Part shown: positions 33,636 to 42,665 of the stretch, in pieces
How positions within the stretch are numbered: position 1 is the stretch's first letter
Layout: every line of letters starts with the position of its first letter
Source of the DNA: CAG-238 sp022764365
GTDB lineage: Bacteria; Bacillota; Clostridia; Peptostreptococcales; Anaerovoracaceae
Assembly (NCBI GenBank): GCA_022764365.1
Contig: JALERA010000045.1
Span: 1-64,000 of the forward strand
Direction of reading: 5' to 3'
Length of the DNA stretch: 64,000 nt
The notes under the pieces: model-generated
What the model saw: the letters and a program-made list of their open reading frames with translations, nothing else
Databases searched by the model: none
What the model was told of the DNA's origin: nothing
Made by a program: the position numbers and the translations under genes

Positions 33636-35078
33636 ATGAAGTACGAGGAATTTCTTGAAAGCAGCAAAGAAGAAATGATTGCGTCCCTGCAGTCCGTTTT
33701 GCGGTGCGAAAGTGAGCAGTCTCAGCCGGTGAAGACGGCGGACGGCGGTGTGTATCCGTTCGGAGAAGGCGTCCAGAAGGCTTTTGAGACTTTTCTTGCG
33801 CTTGCCGAAAGCATGGGGTTCGAAACCTTCAATGCGGACAATTACGGAGGGCATGTGGACTTTCCGGGAACAGGCGATAAAATTTTCGGCATTCTCGGAC
33901 ATCTCGATGTCGTGCCGGCAGCAGGAGGATGGGATTTTGACCCTTATGCGGCAAGCATAGCGGAAGGCAGGATATACGGCAGAGGAACCACGGACGACAA
34001 AGGTCCGATGATTTCGTGCCTGTATGCGATGAAGGCCCTAAAGGACTCCGGGTATGTGCCGAAGGCAACGATACGCCTGATAATCGGACTCGATGAGGAA
34101 ACCGGCTGGAAAGGCATGGACTACTACTTTTCAAAAGCACCGAAGCCGGACTTCGGTTTCACACCGGATGCGGATTTTCCTGTGATAAATGGGGAAATGG
34201 GCGTACTGGTCTTTGAACTTGCGAGAAAATTCCGCGATTCGCAGGTTAAGGGGCTGAAGCTTCGATCAATGAAAGGCGGCATGGCTGCAAACAGTGTAGC
34301 CGACTACTGCAGAGTGGTAATCAGAAATCAAAAGGACGAGGAAGCTCCGTATGTGAAAATCCGCGAGGAAATCACCGCTTTCCGTGAGGAAACCGGCTAC
34401 CGGATTCACGCAAAAGGCGTGGGAAAATCCTTGGAAATCACAACGGAAGGAATCGGAGCGCATGGTGCAAGGCCGGAAGCGGGCTTAAATGCAGTCTCGA
34501 TTATGATGCAGTTCCTCGGGAGGCTGAACTTTGTGGATGAAGACCATAACGATTTCATAGACTTTTACAACAAGTATATCGGCTTCTCCCTCGACGGCAC
34601 GAAGCTTGGAATCGGTTTCTGTGATGAACCATCCGGAAAGTTGATTTTCAATGTGGGCATGGCCGAAATGAATGAAAAGGCGGGCAAGCTTACGATCAAT
34701 GTAAGATATCCGGTGACGATGACGGACGACGATGTGTACGATGCGATGAGCGATTTGCTTGAAAAGTACAATATCGGAGTTCTGAAGCTGAAACACCACG
34801 AACCGATCTTTGTAGAAGCGGACAGCCCGATGATTCGCATGCTGGTTGATATTTACCGCAGGCACAGCGGAGATACCGAGTCGGGGCCTAAGGTGATAGG
34901 CGGCGGAACCTATGCGAGAGCTGCAAAGAATGTCATCGCATACGGGGCTTTGTTCCCGGGTGATGAAGATTTGATGCACCAGAAGAATGAGTATCTCAGC
35001 ATCGAGAGACTCGAGCAAATGACAAAAATTTATGCGGAAGCTATTTACAAACTCTCTTCGGGGGAATATAATAGTTAG
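33636..35078 (+). CDS. M20 family metallo-dipeptidase (PepV/Sapep type)
   Basis: A 480-residue cytosolic peptidase. Metal ligands appear in order: GILGHLDVVPAAGGWDFDPY (His and Asp), GRGTTDDKGP (bridging Asp), LDEETGWKG (catalytic Glu and metal Glu), PDADFPVINGE, and near the end GGGTYARAAKNV with the final His in EDLMHQKNE. The large lid domain (about 190-380) matches PepV length. It would cleave dipeptides taken up or recycled, and is only one base from the NFU gene. Confidence 0.92.
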   Translation: MKYEEFLESSKEEMIASLQSVLRCESEQSQPVKTADGGVYPFGEGVQKAFETFLALAESMGFETFNADNYGGHVDFPGTGDKIFGILGHLDVVPAAGGWDFDPYAASIAEGRIYGRGTTDDKGPMISCLYAMKALKDSGYVPKATIRLIIGLDEETGWKGMDYYFSKAPKPDFGFTPDADFPVINGEMGVLVFELARKFRDSQVKGLKLRSMKGGMAANSVADYCRVVIRNQKDEEAPYVKIREEITAFREETGYRIHAKGVGKSLEITTEGIGAHGARPEAGLNAVSIMMQFLGRLNFVDEDHNDFIDFYNKYIGFSLDGTKLGIGFCDEPSGKLIFNVGMAEMNEKAGKLTINVRYPVTMTDDDVYDAMSDLLEKYNIGVLKLKHHEPIFVEADSPMIRMLVDIYRRHSGDTESGPKVIGGGTYARAAKNVIAYGALFPGDEDLMHQKNEYLSIERLEQMTKIYAEAIYKLSSGEYNS

Positions 35079-35115
35079 CGTGAGTTTTCCCAAACGGGAA
35101 ATATAATGACATAAT

Positions 35116-35228
35116 CTGTTTCAGGGCGAGGTGAAATTCCTCACCGGCGGTATAGTCCGCGAACGCCGAGAGGCGCCGAGCAGGTGAAATTCCTGCACCG
35201 ACGGTATAGTCCGGATGAGAGAAACAAA
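35116..35228 (+). promoter_or_regulatory. FMN riboswitch (RFN element)
   Basis: The conserved RFN pieces are present in order: TCAGGGCGAGGTGAAATTCC, ACCGGCGGTATAGTCCGC, a short variable hairpin (GCCGAGAGGC), GCAGGTGAAATTCCTGCACC, GACGGTATAGTCCGGATGAG and AGAAAC. Together they build the six-helix FMN aptamer. It sits upstream of ribU and would lower its expression when FMN is plentiful. Confidence 0.96.
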
Positions 35229-35294
35229 GGATTGCGCGATGCCTGCGTAATAGAATGACGGAGGCTTGGCGCGGAATTCGTATGTTGCTTTTTT

Positions 35295-35318
35295 GAGCCT
35301 TGATTCCCATCAAGGCTC
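35295..35318 (+). terminator. expression-platform hairpin of the FMN riboswitch
   Basis: GAGCCTTGAT-TCCC-ATCAAGGCTC is a perfect 10-base stem, about 65 bases after the aptamer. It lacks a clear T-run on the 3' side (TACTTGTG follows), although T6 precedes it, so termination may not be its only mode of action. Confidence 0.6.
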
Positions 35319-35407
35319 TACTTGTGTAACCTGACAGATTTCCAACTACATCTTAGGGCGCCCGGACTTCAAAACGGGCAGATACAGAAAGAGAGGAAAC
35401 TGTAGAA

Positions 35408-36004
35408 ATGACTAATTTAAACAATCAGAAGGCAAAGTCGGACAGACTTGTCAAAATGGCGATGATGGCTGCGGTCGCATGTGTAATCGGGCTTGTACGG
35501 TTCCCGCTGATACCGGCGGTATCATTCTTAACTTACGACCTTGCAGACATTCCGATTATCATCACGACCTTTGCGTTCGGGCCTGCGGCAGGAATGCTTG
35601 CACTTACCGTCGTGAGTGCAATCCAGGCGTTTCTCCTTGGCGGAGACAGCGTTTACGGCTTCCTGATGCATATGATTGCATCGGGTGCATTTCTTATCAC
35701 AGCCGGATGCATTTACAGAAAACACAAGACGAAGAAAGTCGCAATTATTTCGATGGCGGCTGCAACTCTTGTAATGACGGTTGTCATGGGCTTCGCAAAC
35801 TATTTTGTAACACCGTTCTACTACGGCGGAGAAGCAATGAGAGAGGTCGTTGTAAGCCTGATGCCGCTGATTCTTTTGTTCAACGTAATCAAGGGCATCT
35901 TAAATTCGCTTATCACTTTTGTGGTATATAAGAGAATTTCGGGATTCCTTCACAGAGAGGGGCTTCACAAAGCACATGAAAATAAAGAGAATTATACCAA
36001 TTAA
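35408..36004 (+). CDS. ribU: riboflavin ECF transporter S component
   Basis: A 198-residue membrane protein with about six helices, the substrate-binding subunit that works with the shared ECF energizing module (not in this window). Early family features are FPLIPAVSFLTYDLADIPIII, followed by FAFGPAAGMLALTVVSAIQA. Position behind an FMN riboswitch supports riboflavin as substrate. GAGAGGAAAC precedes the start. The last 29 bases overlap tsaE. Confidence 0.93.
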   Translation: MTNLNNQKAKSDRLVKMAMMAAVACVIGLVRFPLIPAVSFLTYDLADIPIIITTFAFGPAAGMLALTVVSAIQAFLLGGDSVYGFLMHMIASGAFLITAGCIYRKHKTKKVAIISMAAATLVMTVVMGFANYFVTPFYYGGEAMREVVVSLMPLILLFNVIKGILNSLITFVVYKRISGFLHREGLHKAHENKENYTN

Positions 36005-36404
36005 AAATGAAGAAGAAACCCGGCGGTTTGCACACGAACTTGCGGAAAGCCTTGCTCCCGGCGATGTGCTTGCGTTGATCGGCGACCTCGGAACAGGCAA
36101 GACGGCGCTCACATCGTATATTGCGGAGGGACTTGGAATCAAACGGCGGGTAAACAGCCCGACATTTACGATTGTAAAGGAGTATACGGACGGCAGAATG
36201 CCGCTGTATCATTTTGATGTTTACCGGGTGAGTGATCCGGATGAATTGTTTAACATCGGCATCGATGAGTATTTTTTCGGCGAAGGAGTATGCATTGTGG
36301 AATGGGCGGACTTGATTTTGGATATTCTGCCGGAAAACACGAAATACATTTATCTCGCATACGGAGAAAATGAAGGAGAAAGGGTATATAAATGTACATT
36401 TTAG
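35976..36404 (+). CDS. tsaE: tRNA threonylcarbamoyladenosine biosynthesis ATPase TsaE
   Basis: A 142-residue P-loop protein of the t6A synthesis complex. Walker A LIGDLGTGKTALTSYIAEGL (about 33-52), the conserved VNSPTFTIVKEY, HFDVYRV and IVEWAD motifs are all there. The start at 35976 lies inside the end of ribU, with AGAGGGG about 15 bases upstream. It overlaps tsaB by 13 bases in a compact operon. Confidence 0.95.
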   Translation: MKIKRIIPIKNEEETRRFAHELAESLAPGDVLALIGDLGTGKTALTSYIAEGLGIKRRVNSPTFTIVKEYTDGRMPLYHFDVYRVSDPDELFNIGIDEYFFGEGVCIVEWADLILDILPENTKYIYLAYGENEGERVYKCTF

Positions 36405-37147
36405 CCATTGAAACCACAGGAAAAGAAGGCTCCGTATGCCTTGTGCAAAAGGACGAAGGCGGCGGGGAGCCTGCTGTTTTGGGAGAAAAGCGGATAGAGG
36501 GAAGCATGAGTCATCTCAAAGAACTGATTCCTTCCGTTTCAAGTCTCTTGGAATCGCAAGGGGTTTCAAAGAATGAAATTTCATACATTGCAGCTTCCGT
36601 GGGTCCGGGATCTTTCACGGGAATCCGCATCGGGGTAGCAACGGCACGCGCCTTGTCACAAGCTTTCGGACTGGAATACGCAATTGCGGTGCCTACCCTT
36701 ACGGCCTTCCAATATAAAGAGCAGGCCGCTGAGGCCGGAGCAAAAGGAACTGCGGTCTGTGCGATTATCAACGCAAGGCGCGGGCAGGTCTACGGCATGG
36801 TGGACGGATACCTTGCGGATGGTCCGTATATGCTGACGGATGTTTTGGAAGTGATCCGAAACCGCGTTTTTGCGGACGGACGGGAAGTTCTTTTCTTCGG
36901 AGACGGTATCGATGCCTACGAATCGCTTATTTGCGATGGACTTGCAGGAGCCGGAAAATACAGCTTTGCGGATTCTTCCTGCAGGTATCAGGACGCTCGT
37001 GCTGCAGCTTTGTGTGCTGCGGTTAATGCAGATGTATATACGGTAAAACGCGAGGATCTGCTGCCGGATTACATGCGCAAGGCAGAGGCGGAGCAGAAGC
37101 TTGAAGCAGGAGAACTTCCGATTTGCAAGGGACCGAAACAGGAGTAG
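36392..37147 (+). CDS. tsaB: t6A biosynthesis protein TsaB
   Basis: A 251-residue member of the TsaD/TsaB fold that scaffolds the threonylcarbamoyl transfer complex. LAIETTGKEGSVCL at the N-terminus and SVGPGSFTGIRIGVATARAL (about 71-90) are the family signatures. The C-terminal half is variable, as is normal. It overlaps tsaE and is followed within seven bases by rimI. Confidence 0.93.
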   Translation: MYILAIETTGKEGSVCLVQKDEGGGEPAVLGEKRIEGSMSHLKELIPSVSSLLESQGVSKNEISYIAASVGPGSFTGIRIGVATARALSQAFGLEYAIAVPTLTAFQYKEQAAEAGAKGTAVCAIINARRGQVYGMVDGYLADGPYMLTDVLEVIRNRVFADGREVLFFGDGIDAYESLICDGLAGAGKYSFADSSCRYQDARAAALCAAVNADVYTVKREDLLPDYMRKAEAEQKLEAGELPICKGPKQE

Positions 37148-37153
37148 TTTCAT

Positions 37154-37612
37154 ATGGATGAGAGCAGGAAACTGATAATACGAAAAGCCGCAAAATCTGA
37201 TGTTCCGGCGGTTGAAGAGGTTGAAAAGGCATGCTTTTCGGTTCCTTGGAGCTACGAATCGCTCTATCACGATATATTGGAAAACAAGCTGGCTTTTTAC
37301 ATCGTGGCGGAGATAGACGGCAAAATATGCGGCTATGTGGGCGTGTGGAAAATTTTCGACGAGGGACATATCACGAATGTAGCCGTTGCACCGGAGTATA
37401 GGCGGATGCATATTGCAAGTGCAATGCTTTCGGTATTGTTTGATGTTACCGGAGCGCAGGGCATCGAAAGCTATACGCTTGAGGTCAGAGCCGGAAACCA
37501 AGCGGCAATCGCACTTTATGAGGGATTCGGCTTTCGTGAGGCGGGCCTGCGGAAGGGATATTACGAAGATAACGGCGAGGATGCCATTATCATGTGGAAG
37601 GAAAAGAAATGA
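37154..37612 (+). CDS. rimI: ribosomal-protein-alanine N-acetyltransferase RimI
   Basis: A 152-residue GNAT acetyltransferase. Motif A (VAPEYRRMHIASAML) binds acetyl-CoA, and the C-terminal block TLEVRAGNQAAIALYEGFGF with RKGYYEDNGEDAIIMWK is typical of RimI. The gene lies between tsaB and tsaD, its common location. Its TGA overlaps the tsaD start as ATGA. Confidence 0.93.
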   Translation: MDESRKLIIRKAAKSDVPAVEEVEKACFSVPWSYESLYHDILENKLAFYIVAEIDGKICGYVGVWKIFDEGHITNVAVAPEYRRMHIASAMLSVLFDVTGAQGIESYTLEVRAGNQAAIALYEGFGFREAGLRKGYYEDNGEDAIIMWKEKK

Positions 37613-38625
37613 AAGACGGAAGATTTTTGACACTTGGAATCGAAACCAGCTGCGACGAGACAGCGATTGCCGTCCTTGCGGACGGAAGAACGGTTTTGTC
37701 CAATGTCATTTCATCACAAATCGATATATTTAAGAATTTCGGCGGAGTTGTGCCGGAAATCGCATCCAGACACCATTTGGAAAACATCAACGGTGTTCTC
37801 GCGGAGGCACTGGAAGATGCAAAAGTGAGCCTTGAGGAGATCGATCTCATCGGCGTTACGAACGGCCCGGGTCTCATCGGGGCACTTCTGATGGGAGTAG
37901 CAACGGCAAAATCCCTTGCATTTGCAAAGGACATCCCGCTTGTGGGCGTTCATCATCTGATGGGGCATATCAGTGCGAATTTTATCGAATATCCGGAGCT
38001 TCAGCCGCCGTTCATGGCGCTTATCACAAGCGGCGGACATACGGAAATCGTAGATGTGAAGAGTTATACCGAATGCGAAATTCTGGGCGGAACCAGAGAT
38101 GACGCGGTCGGAGAGGCTTACGACAAGGTAGCAAGAGTTTTGGGGCTCGGCTATCCGGGAGGTCCGAAAATCGACAAAATCGCAAAAGAAGGAAATCCCG
38201 AGGCGATTCATTTCAAACGCGTATATCTGGAAAAGGACAGCTTTGATTTCAGTTTCAGCGGTCTGAAGACATCGGTGCTCAATTACATCAACCAGCAGAA
38301 ACAGGCAGGAAACGAAATAAACCGTGCGGATGTTGCGGCAAGCTTCCAGCAGGCGGTGATGGATGTCATCGTCGAAAAGGCCGTGAATGCCGTAAAAATG
38401 CGTGGCGAAAAGAAACTGGTGCTTGCCGGCGGCGTTGCGGCAAATTCCAAACTCAGAGAAATGCTCGGAGAGGCTTGCGGCGCAAACGCAATCACACTTT
38501 ACCGTCCGACCCCTGCTTTGTGCACGGACAACGGCGCCATGATCGGGGCGGCGGCATACTATAAATATAAGGAAAAAGGGGCAGACGGGCTTGACCTTGA
38601 TGCCTATGCAAATATGGAATTATGA
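37609..38625 (+). CDS. tsaD: t6A N6-threonylcarbamoyltransferase TsaD
   Basis: The catalytic subunit that puts the threonylcarbamoyl group on A37 of tRNAs reading ANN codons. LGIETSCDETAIAVL at the start, iron-ligand HHLMGH (about 119-124), SGGHTEIV, the GEAYDKVARVLGLGYPGGP block and LAGGVAANSKLRE are present. The length of 338 residues is normal. The start at 37609 has GGAAGG upstream. It overlaps the next ABC-F gene by four bases. Confidence 0.96.
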   Translation: MKDGRFLTLGIETSCDETAIAVLADGRTVLSNVISSQIDIFKNFGGVVPEIASRHHLENINGVLAEALEDAKVSLEEIDLIGVTNGPGLIGALLMGVATAKSLAFAKDIPLVGVHHLMGHISANFIEYPELQPPFMALITSGGHTEIVDVKSYTECEILGGTRDDAVGEAYDKVARVLGLGYPGGPKIDKIAKEGNPEAIHFKRVYLEKDSFDFSFSGLKTSVLNYINQQKQAGNEINRADVAASFQQAVMDVIVEKAVNAVKMRGEKKLVLAGGVAANSKLREMLGEACGANAITLYRPTPALCTDNGAMIGAAAYYKYKEKGADGLDLDAYANMEL

Positions 38626-40538
38626 TTGTACTTTCAGCGAATAATCTTACAAAAACATACGGAACGGATGTCATAATCGATAAGGCGAGTTTTCACCTGA
38701 ATGCCGGCGACAAGGTCGGCATCATCGGCAGAAACGGTGCCGGAAAAACGACGCTTCTGAACATGCTCACCGGTGAGCTTCCGTGCGACGGAGGGGAATT
38801 TTTCGTGTCACAGAACACGAGAATCGGCTACTTGAAGCAGCGCGACAATTTCAACAGCGAAGGTACGGTCCTCGAGGAAATCGAAGGAATTTTTTCGGGG
38901 CTTCGGGAGCTTGAAAACGAAATTGCGGAGCTTTCGGACAAGGTTGCAGAAAACCCGCAGGATACCGGGCTTCTTAATCGGCTGGATGAACTGCAGCACC
39001 GGTTTGACAGAGAGGGCGGCTACACCTATAAGTCGGAGATGATTGGGATTTTAAACTCCATGGCTTTCGACGAGAGTTTTTACAATAAGAAGATTTCCTC
39101 GCTTTCGGGCGGAGAGAGGACAAGGCTGGCGCTTGCAGCGCTTTTGCTTGAAAAACCGGATATTTTGCTGCTGGATGAGCCTACGAACCATTTGGATATC
39201 GGAACGCTGAAATGGCTGGAACAGTACCTGGAAGCTTATCGCGGCACGATTATGATTGTATCGCATGACCGATATTTTCTCGATCGGACGGTAAACCGGA
39301 TTTTCGAAGTGGAAAATCACAAGGTTTACTCCTATCAAGGAAAATACAGTGACTATGCGGCACAGAAAAAACTTCGAAGAGAAACCGAACTTCGTGCATA
39401 TAATAACCAACAGAGGGAAATCGCGCGCCAGGAAGAAATGATCAGGCGCATGAAACAGCGCGGCACCGAGCACCTCGCAAAGAGGGCGGCATCGCGTGAG
39501 AAACGGCTTGATATGATAGAAAGAATCGAGCGTCCGGAAAGCGAAATGGGGAAGATGAAGATTCACTTCAAGGAAAACTTCCCGTCCGGCGGCGATGTCA
39601 TCATGGCGGAAAATCTCGAAAAAAGCTTCGGCAGAGGCAGTGAACGCAGGGATCTTTTTCACGGTGTGAATCTTGATATTAAGAGAGGCGAGAGAATCTG
39701 TATTCTCGGGCCGAACGGCGTAGGCAAGACGACGCTTCTCAGGGTGCTTCTGGGAGAACTGACGCCGGATGCGGGTTATCTGAAAATCGGTCACAATGTT
39801 GCGTTCGGCTATTATGACCAAGGGCAGCTGCTGCTCAGCGATGCCAACACGGTTCTCGAAGAACTGAAGGAATCGTACAGACTGTATACCGATACGGAAA
39901 TGCGTTCGATTCTGGGCAGATTCCTCTTTAAAGGCGAGGAAGTCTTCCTTCCTGTGGGAAGCTTGTCGGGCGGCGAAAAAGCGCGGCTTTCTCTTCTGAA
40001 ACTCATGCTTTCGGGCGCAAACACCCTGATTTTGGACGAACCGACCAACCACTTGGACATCGAATCAAAGGAGGTCTTTGAAGAGGCTTTGATGGAATTT
40101 CCGGGAACGGTAATCGTCGTATCGCATGACCGGTATTTCCTGCAGAGGATACCGACGAGAATTCTGGAACTTACGCAGGACGGCGTAATTGAGTACCTCG
40201 GCAGATATGACTATTATCTGGAAAAGAAGTCGCAGGGCATATCCTCAAAGAAATACTTCAGCAAAACGCAGGAAAAACCCGCAGGAGATGCTGCAGAGCA
40301 GCGCAGGCTGAAGAAAGAACGCGAAGCCGAGGAACGGCGCAGGGCAAGGCTTTCCGAGAAACTGGAGACGGAAATTTCCGAACTTGAGGATAAGATTTCG
40401 GAACTTGAGCACAACCTTTGCAAACCGGAAAACATGAGCGATTATGAACTCTTGGCAAGGCTCGGGGCAGAACGCCAAGAGGCTGAAAAACGGCTTGCGG
40501 AAGCTTATGATGAGTGGGCAAAAGTGCAAGAAGCGTAA
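38622..40538 (+). CDS. ABC-F family ATPase (YdiF-like)
   Basis: A 638-residue soluble protein with two ABC domains and no membrane helices: Walker A GRNGAGKTT (first) and GPNGVGKTT (second), signatures LSGGERTRLALA and LSGGEKARLSLL, and both LLLDEPTNHLDI-type Walker B motifs. The P-site linker lies between them, and a C-terminal charged coiled-coil (about 530-636) follows. ABC-F proteins act at the ribosome E site, easing stalled translation or giving antibiotic protection. The position after tsaD matches ydiF in Bacillus, which suggests a housekeeping role. Confidence 0.93.
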   Translation: MIVLSANNLTKTYGTDVIIDKASFHLNAGDKVGIIGRNGAGKTTLLNMLTGELPCDGGEFFVSQNTRIGYLKQRDNFNSEGTVLEEIEGIFSGLRELENEIAELSDKVAENPQDTGLLNRLDELQHRFDREGGYTYKSEMIGILNSMAFDESFYNKKISSLSGGERTRLALAALLLEKPDILLLDEPTNHLDIGTLKWLEQYLEAYRGTIMIVSHDRYFLDRTVNRIFEVENHKVYSYQGKYSDYAAQKKLRRETELRAYNNQQREIARQEEMIRRMKQRGTEHLAKRAASREKRLDMIERIERPESEMGKMKIHFKENFPSGGDVIMAENLEKSFGRGSERRDLFHGVNLDIKRGERICILGPNGVGKTTLLRVLLGELTPDAGYLKIGHNVAFGYYDQGQLLLSDANTVLEELKESYRLYTDTEMRSILGRFLFKGEEVFLPVGSLSGGEKARLSLLKLMLSGANTLILDEPTNHLDIESKEVFEEALMEFPGTVIVVSHDRYFLQRIPTRILELTQDGVIEYLGRYDYYLEKKSQGISSKKYFSKTQEKPAGDAAEQRRLKKEREAEERRRARLSEKLETEISELEDKISELEHNLCKPENMSDYELLARLGAERQEAEKRLAEAYDEWAKVQEA

Positions 40539-40555
40539 AAACACATAAAAAAAAC

Positions 40556-40584
40556 TTGCAAAGCACATAAAAAGTTATTATAAT
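40556..40584 (+). promoter_or_regulatory. promoter of acpP
   Basis: TTGCAA (40556-40561) and TATAAT (40579-40584) with 17 bases between them, about 40 bases before the acyl carrier protein start. Confidence 0.7.
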
Positions 40585-40625
40585 ATTCCATAGTAATTTT
40601 TACTAAACAGAATGGAGGCTGTTTT

Positions 40626-40853
40626 ATGATTTTTGACAAAATTAAAGACATCATTATAGACCAATTACAGGTTGAAGAATCCGATGTTGCAATGGATACT
40701 AATCTCATGAAGGATCTTTCGGCAGATTCACTGGATGCTGTTGAAATTATCATGGCAATCGAAGATGAATTCGGAATCGAAATTCCTGACGAGGACGCTG
40801 AGAACATTCAGACGGTCGGAGATTTGGTTAAGTATGTAGAGGAAAACAAATAG
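40626..40853 (+). CDS. acpP: acyl carrier protein
   Basis: A small acidic four-helix protein (75 residues) that holds growing fatty acids on a phosphopantetheine arm. The attachment serine is Ser35 in LSADSLDAVEI, followed by the acidic helix EDEFGIEIPDED. It has its own promoter, ATGGAGGC upstream and no fatty-acid genes adjacent; rex follows 34 bases later. Confidence 0.95.
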   Translation: MIFDKIKDIIIDQLQVEESDVAMDTNLMKDLSADSLDAVEIIMAIEDEFGIEIPDEDAENIQTVGDLVKYVEENK

Positions 40854-40887
40854 TCGCAAGGCAAATATCGGAAGGCAGGTGTTACAG

Positions 40888-41517
40888 ATGAGAGAGAAGC
40901 AGATATCAAAAGCAGTAATCAAGCGTTTGCCTCGATACAGAAGATACCTGAAGGAACTGCAGAAGAAGGGAATCGAAAAAATTTCTTCTAAAGATTTGAG
41001 CAAGCTCATAGGGTATACTGCGTCTCAGATTCGCCAGGATTTAAACAATTTCGGCGGATTCGGACAGCAGGGTTACGGTTACAGCGTGAGTTATTTATAT
41101 GAAGAAATAGGCGCAATACTGGGCCTCAATAAAGAGTACAAGATTGTAATCGTAGGATACGGCAGACTTGGTCAGGCCATGGCAAGCTACATTGCCAACA
41201 ATGAAGGAAACTTCCACATTTGCGGAATTTTCGACGTTAAGCAGATCATTCAGGATGTGGAGTTCAAGGACGCGCAGATTATGACATGCGGCTCACTCGC
41301 GGGATTTATCAAGAAAGAAAACATAGACATCGCCGTAATCACGGTTCCTGCCGAGAAAGCACAGATTGTTGCCGACACGGTATCGGGTGCGGGAGTCAAG
41401 GGTATTTGGAACTTTACCGCCGTTGACTTGGAACTGCCGGAAGACGTTGCGGTTGAGAATGTTCACATGAGTGACAGTCTGCACGCGCTTGCCTATTACA
41501 TGCAGGATGCTGAATAA
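40888..41517 (+). CDS. rex: redox-sensing transcriptional repressor Rex
   Basis: A 209-residue NADH/NAD+ sensor that represses fermentation and respiration genes when NADH is low. The N-terminal winged helix (KDLSKLIGYTASQIRQDL and FGGFGQQGYGYSV) and the C-terminal Rossmann domain (VIVGYGRLGQAMASY) are both clear, as is the domain-swap helix near the end. The start at 40888 follows GGAAGGCAGG. The location before groESL, downstream of an ABC-F gene, matches Bacillus. Confidence 0.96.
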   Translation: MREKQISKAVIKRLPRYRRYLKELQKKGIEKISSKDLSKLIGYTASQIRQDLNNFGGFGQQGYGYSVSYLYEEIGAILGLNKEYKIVIVGYGRLGQAMASYIANNEGNFHICGIFDVKQIIQDVEFKDAQIMTCGSLAGFIKKENIDIAVITVPAEKAQIVADTVSGAGVKGIWNFTAVDLELPEDVAVENVHMSDSLHALAYYMQDAE

Positions 41518-41527
41518 AATCAAATAA

Positions 41528-41560
41528 AAAAGCAACCGGTCATAAGACCGGTTGTTTTTA
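41528..41560. terminator. bidirectional terminator between rex and the ferredoxin gene
   Basis: AGCAACCGGTC-ATAA-GACCGGTTGTTTTTATG forms a stable stem. T-rich sequence follows on the plus side, and A-rich sequence (AAATAAAAA) lies before it, giving T on the minus side. Confidence 0.85.
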
Positions 41561-41568
41561 TGTAGTGT

Positions 41569-41736
41569 TTAGCCTTCTACCGGAGCATCTACCGGGCAAG
41601 CATCTGCGCAAGAACCGCAGTCGATGCACTTGTCAGCATCGATAACATAGATGTCGCCTTCGGAGATAGCTTCTACAGGACATTCTGCTGCGCAAGCACC
41701 GCAAGCGATGCAAGCATCTGTAATTTTATAAGCCAT
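41569..41736 (-). CDS. 2[4Fe-4S] ferredoxin
   Basis: A 55-residue clostridial ferredoxin carrying electrons in anaerobic metabolism. Two cluster motifs, CIACGACAAECP and CIDCGSCADACP, place cysteines at 9, 12, 15, 19 and 37, 40, 43, 47. AGGAGG precedes the start. It is below the usual size cut-off of gene finders and is oriented against rex, sharing its terminator. Confidence 0.95.
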   Translation of the reverse strand: MAYKITDACIACGACAAECPVEAISEGDIYVIDADKCIDCGSCADACPVDAPVEG

Positions 41737-41771
41737 TGTTGTTCCTCCTATTAAAAAGATATATCTTTACG

Positions 41772-41806
41772 CAGACAATTATAACAGAATGATGTATAAT
41801 AGTAAA
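41772..41806. promoter_or_regulatory. overlapping divergent promoters (ferredoxin and 41857 gene)
   Basis: On the plus strand CAGACA (41772-41777) and TATAAT (41795-41800) are 17 bases apart. On the minus strand TTTACT (41806-41801) and TATAAT (41783-41778) are also 17 apart. The two -10 regions overlap the opposing promoter, so they may compete. Confidence 0.55.
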
Positions 41807-41856
41807 GTAAAAAAAAGTTGATTTTTTTGTAAAAAATAAAGAGGTCGAAAGAAAAA

Positions 41857-42663
41857 ATGCGAATATACACATTGGTCGGAAAGAGTGGGACCGGAAAGAG
41901 CTTTCATGCAATGGATTTGTGCCGGAAAGAAAATATTGAGTCTATCATAGATGATGGGCTTTTCATATATCGGAACACGGTGCTTGCCGGCTCCTCGGCC
42001 AAGAGGGCCAGCACCAAGATCGGTGCCGTAAAGACAGCTCTGTTCATAAACGAAGAGCAATGCCAAAGCGTCAGAGATGAGATTGCTAGAACGAAGCCTG
42101 AATCCATCTTGATTCTCGGAACCAGCGAAGGGATGGTAGACCGGATCATGGACAGGCTGGGGCTGGAAAAGCCTCCGGAGGACAGTCCGAGACGCATCAA
42201 AATCGAGGACATAACAACGCAGGCGGAGCGCCGCAAGGCAAGGCAGCAAAGGGAGCAGCTCGGCAAGCATGTCATTCCTGCTCCGTCACTGCAGCTTAAG
42301 AGGAACTTTGCCGGATATTTCATGGACCCGCTTCGCTTTTTCAGAGGAAAAGAGCAGGACGGAGAACGCACGGTCGTCAGGCCGACATACAGCTACATGG
42401 GACAATATCTGATTGCGGAGCGAGTAATCGATGATATCATTGGCTGCATAGCGGCGGGACACCCGGCGGCAGGCAGAGTCATATATGTGAGCCACAGCGC
42501 ACAGCCCGAGGCATACGAGCTTTTTGTCGTCATCAAGATGAAACACGGTTTTGCCCTGTGGGAGGCAGTGAGTGAAATACAGGAAGAAATCAAGGAAGTG
42601 GTGGAAAAAATGACCGCATTCAATGTTTCGGCTGTTGATATCGAAGTAAGGGGGATTGACTGA
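41857..42663 (+). CDS. P-loop NTPase fused to an Asp23-like domain
   Basis: A 268-residue protein of two parts. Residues 1-110 start with a P-loop (LVGKSGTGKS, Gly8 to Ser15) and continue with TSEGMVDRIMDRLGL, resembling a small kinase or ATPase. Residues about 185-268 (MGQYLIAERVIDDIIGCIAA, then WEAVSEIQEEIKEVVEKMTA and VSAVDIEVRGID) match the shape of the Asp23/Gls24 envelope-stress domain. A basic linker joins them. No membrane helix is present. The following glycosylase gene starts three bases later. I know of no assigned function for this combination. Confidence 0.65.
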   Translation: MRIYTLVGKSGTGKSFHAMDLCRKENIESIIDDGLFIYRNTVLAGSSAKRASTKIGAVKTALFINEEQCQSVRDEIARTKPESILILGTSEGMVDRIMDRLGLEKPPEDSPRRIKIEDITTQAERRKARQQREQLGKHVIPAPSLQLKRNFAGYFMDPLRFFRGKEQDGERTVVRPTYSYMGQYLIAERVIDDIIGCIAAGHPAAGRVIYVSHSAQPEAYELFVVIKMKHGFALWEAVSEIQEEIKEVVEKMTAFNVSAVDIEVRGID

Positions 42664-42665
42664 CG

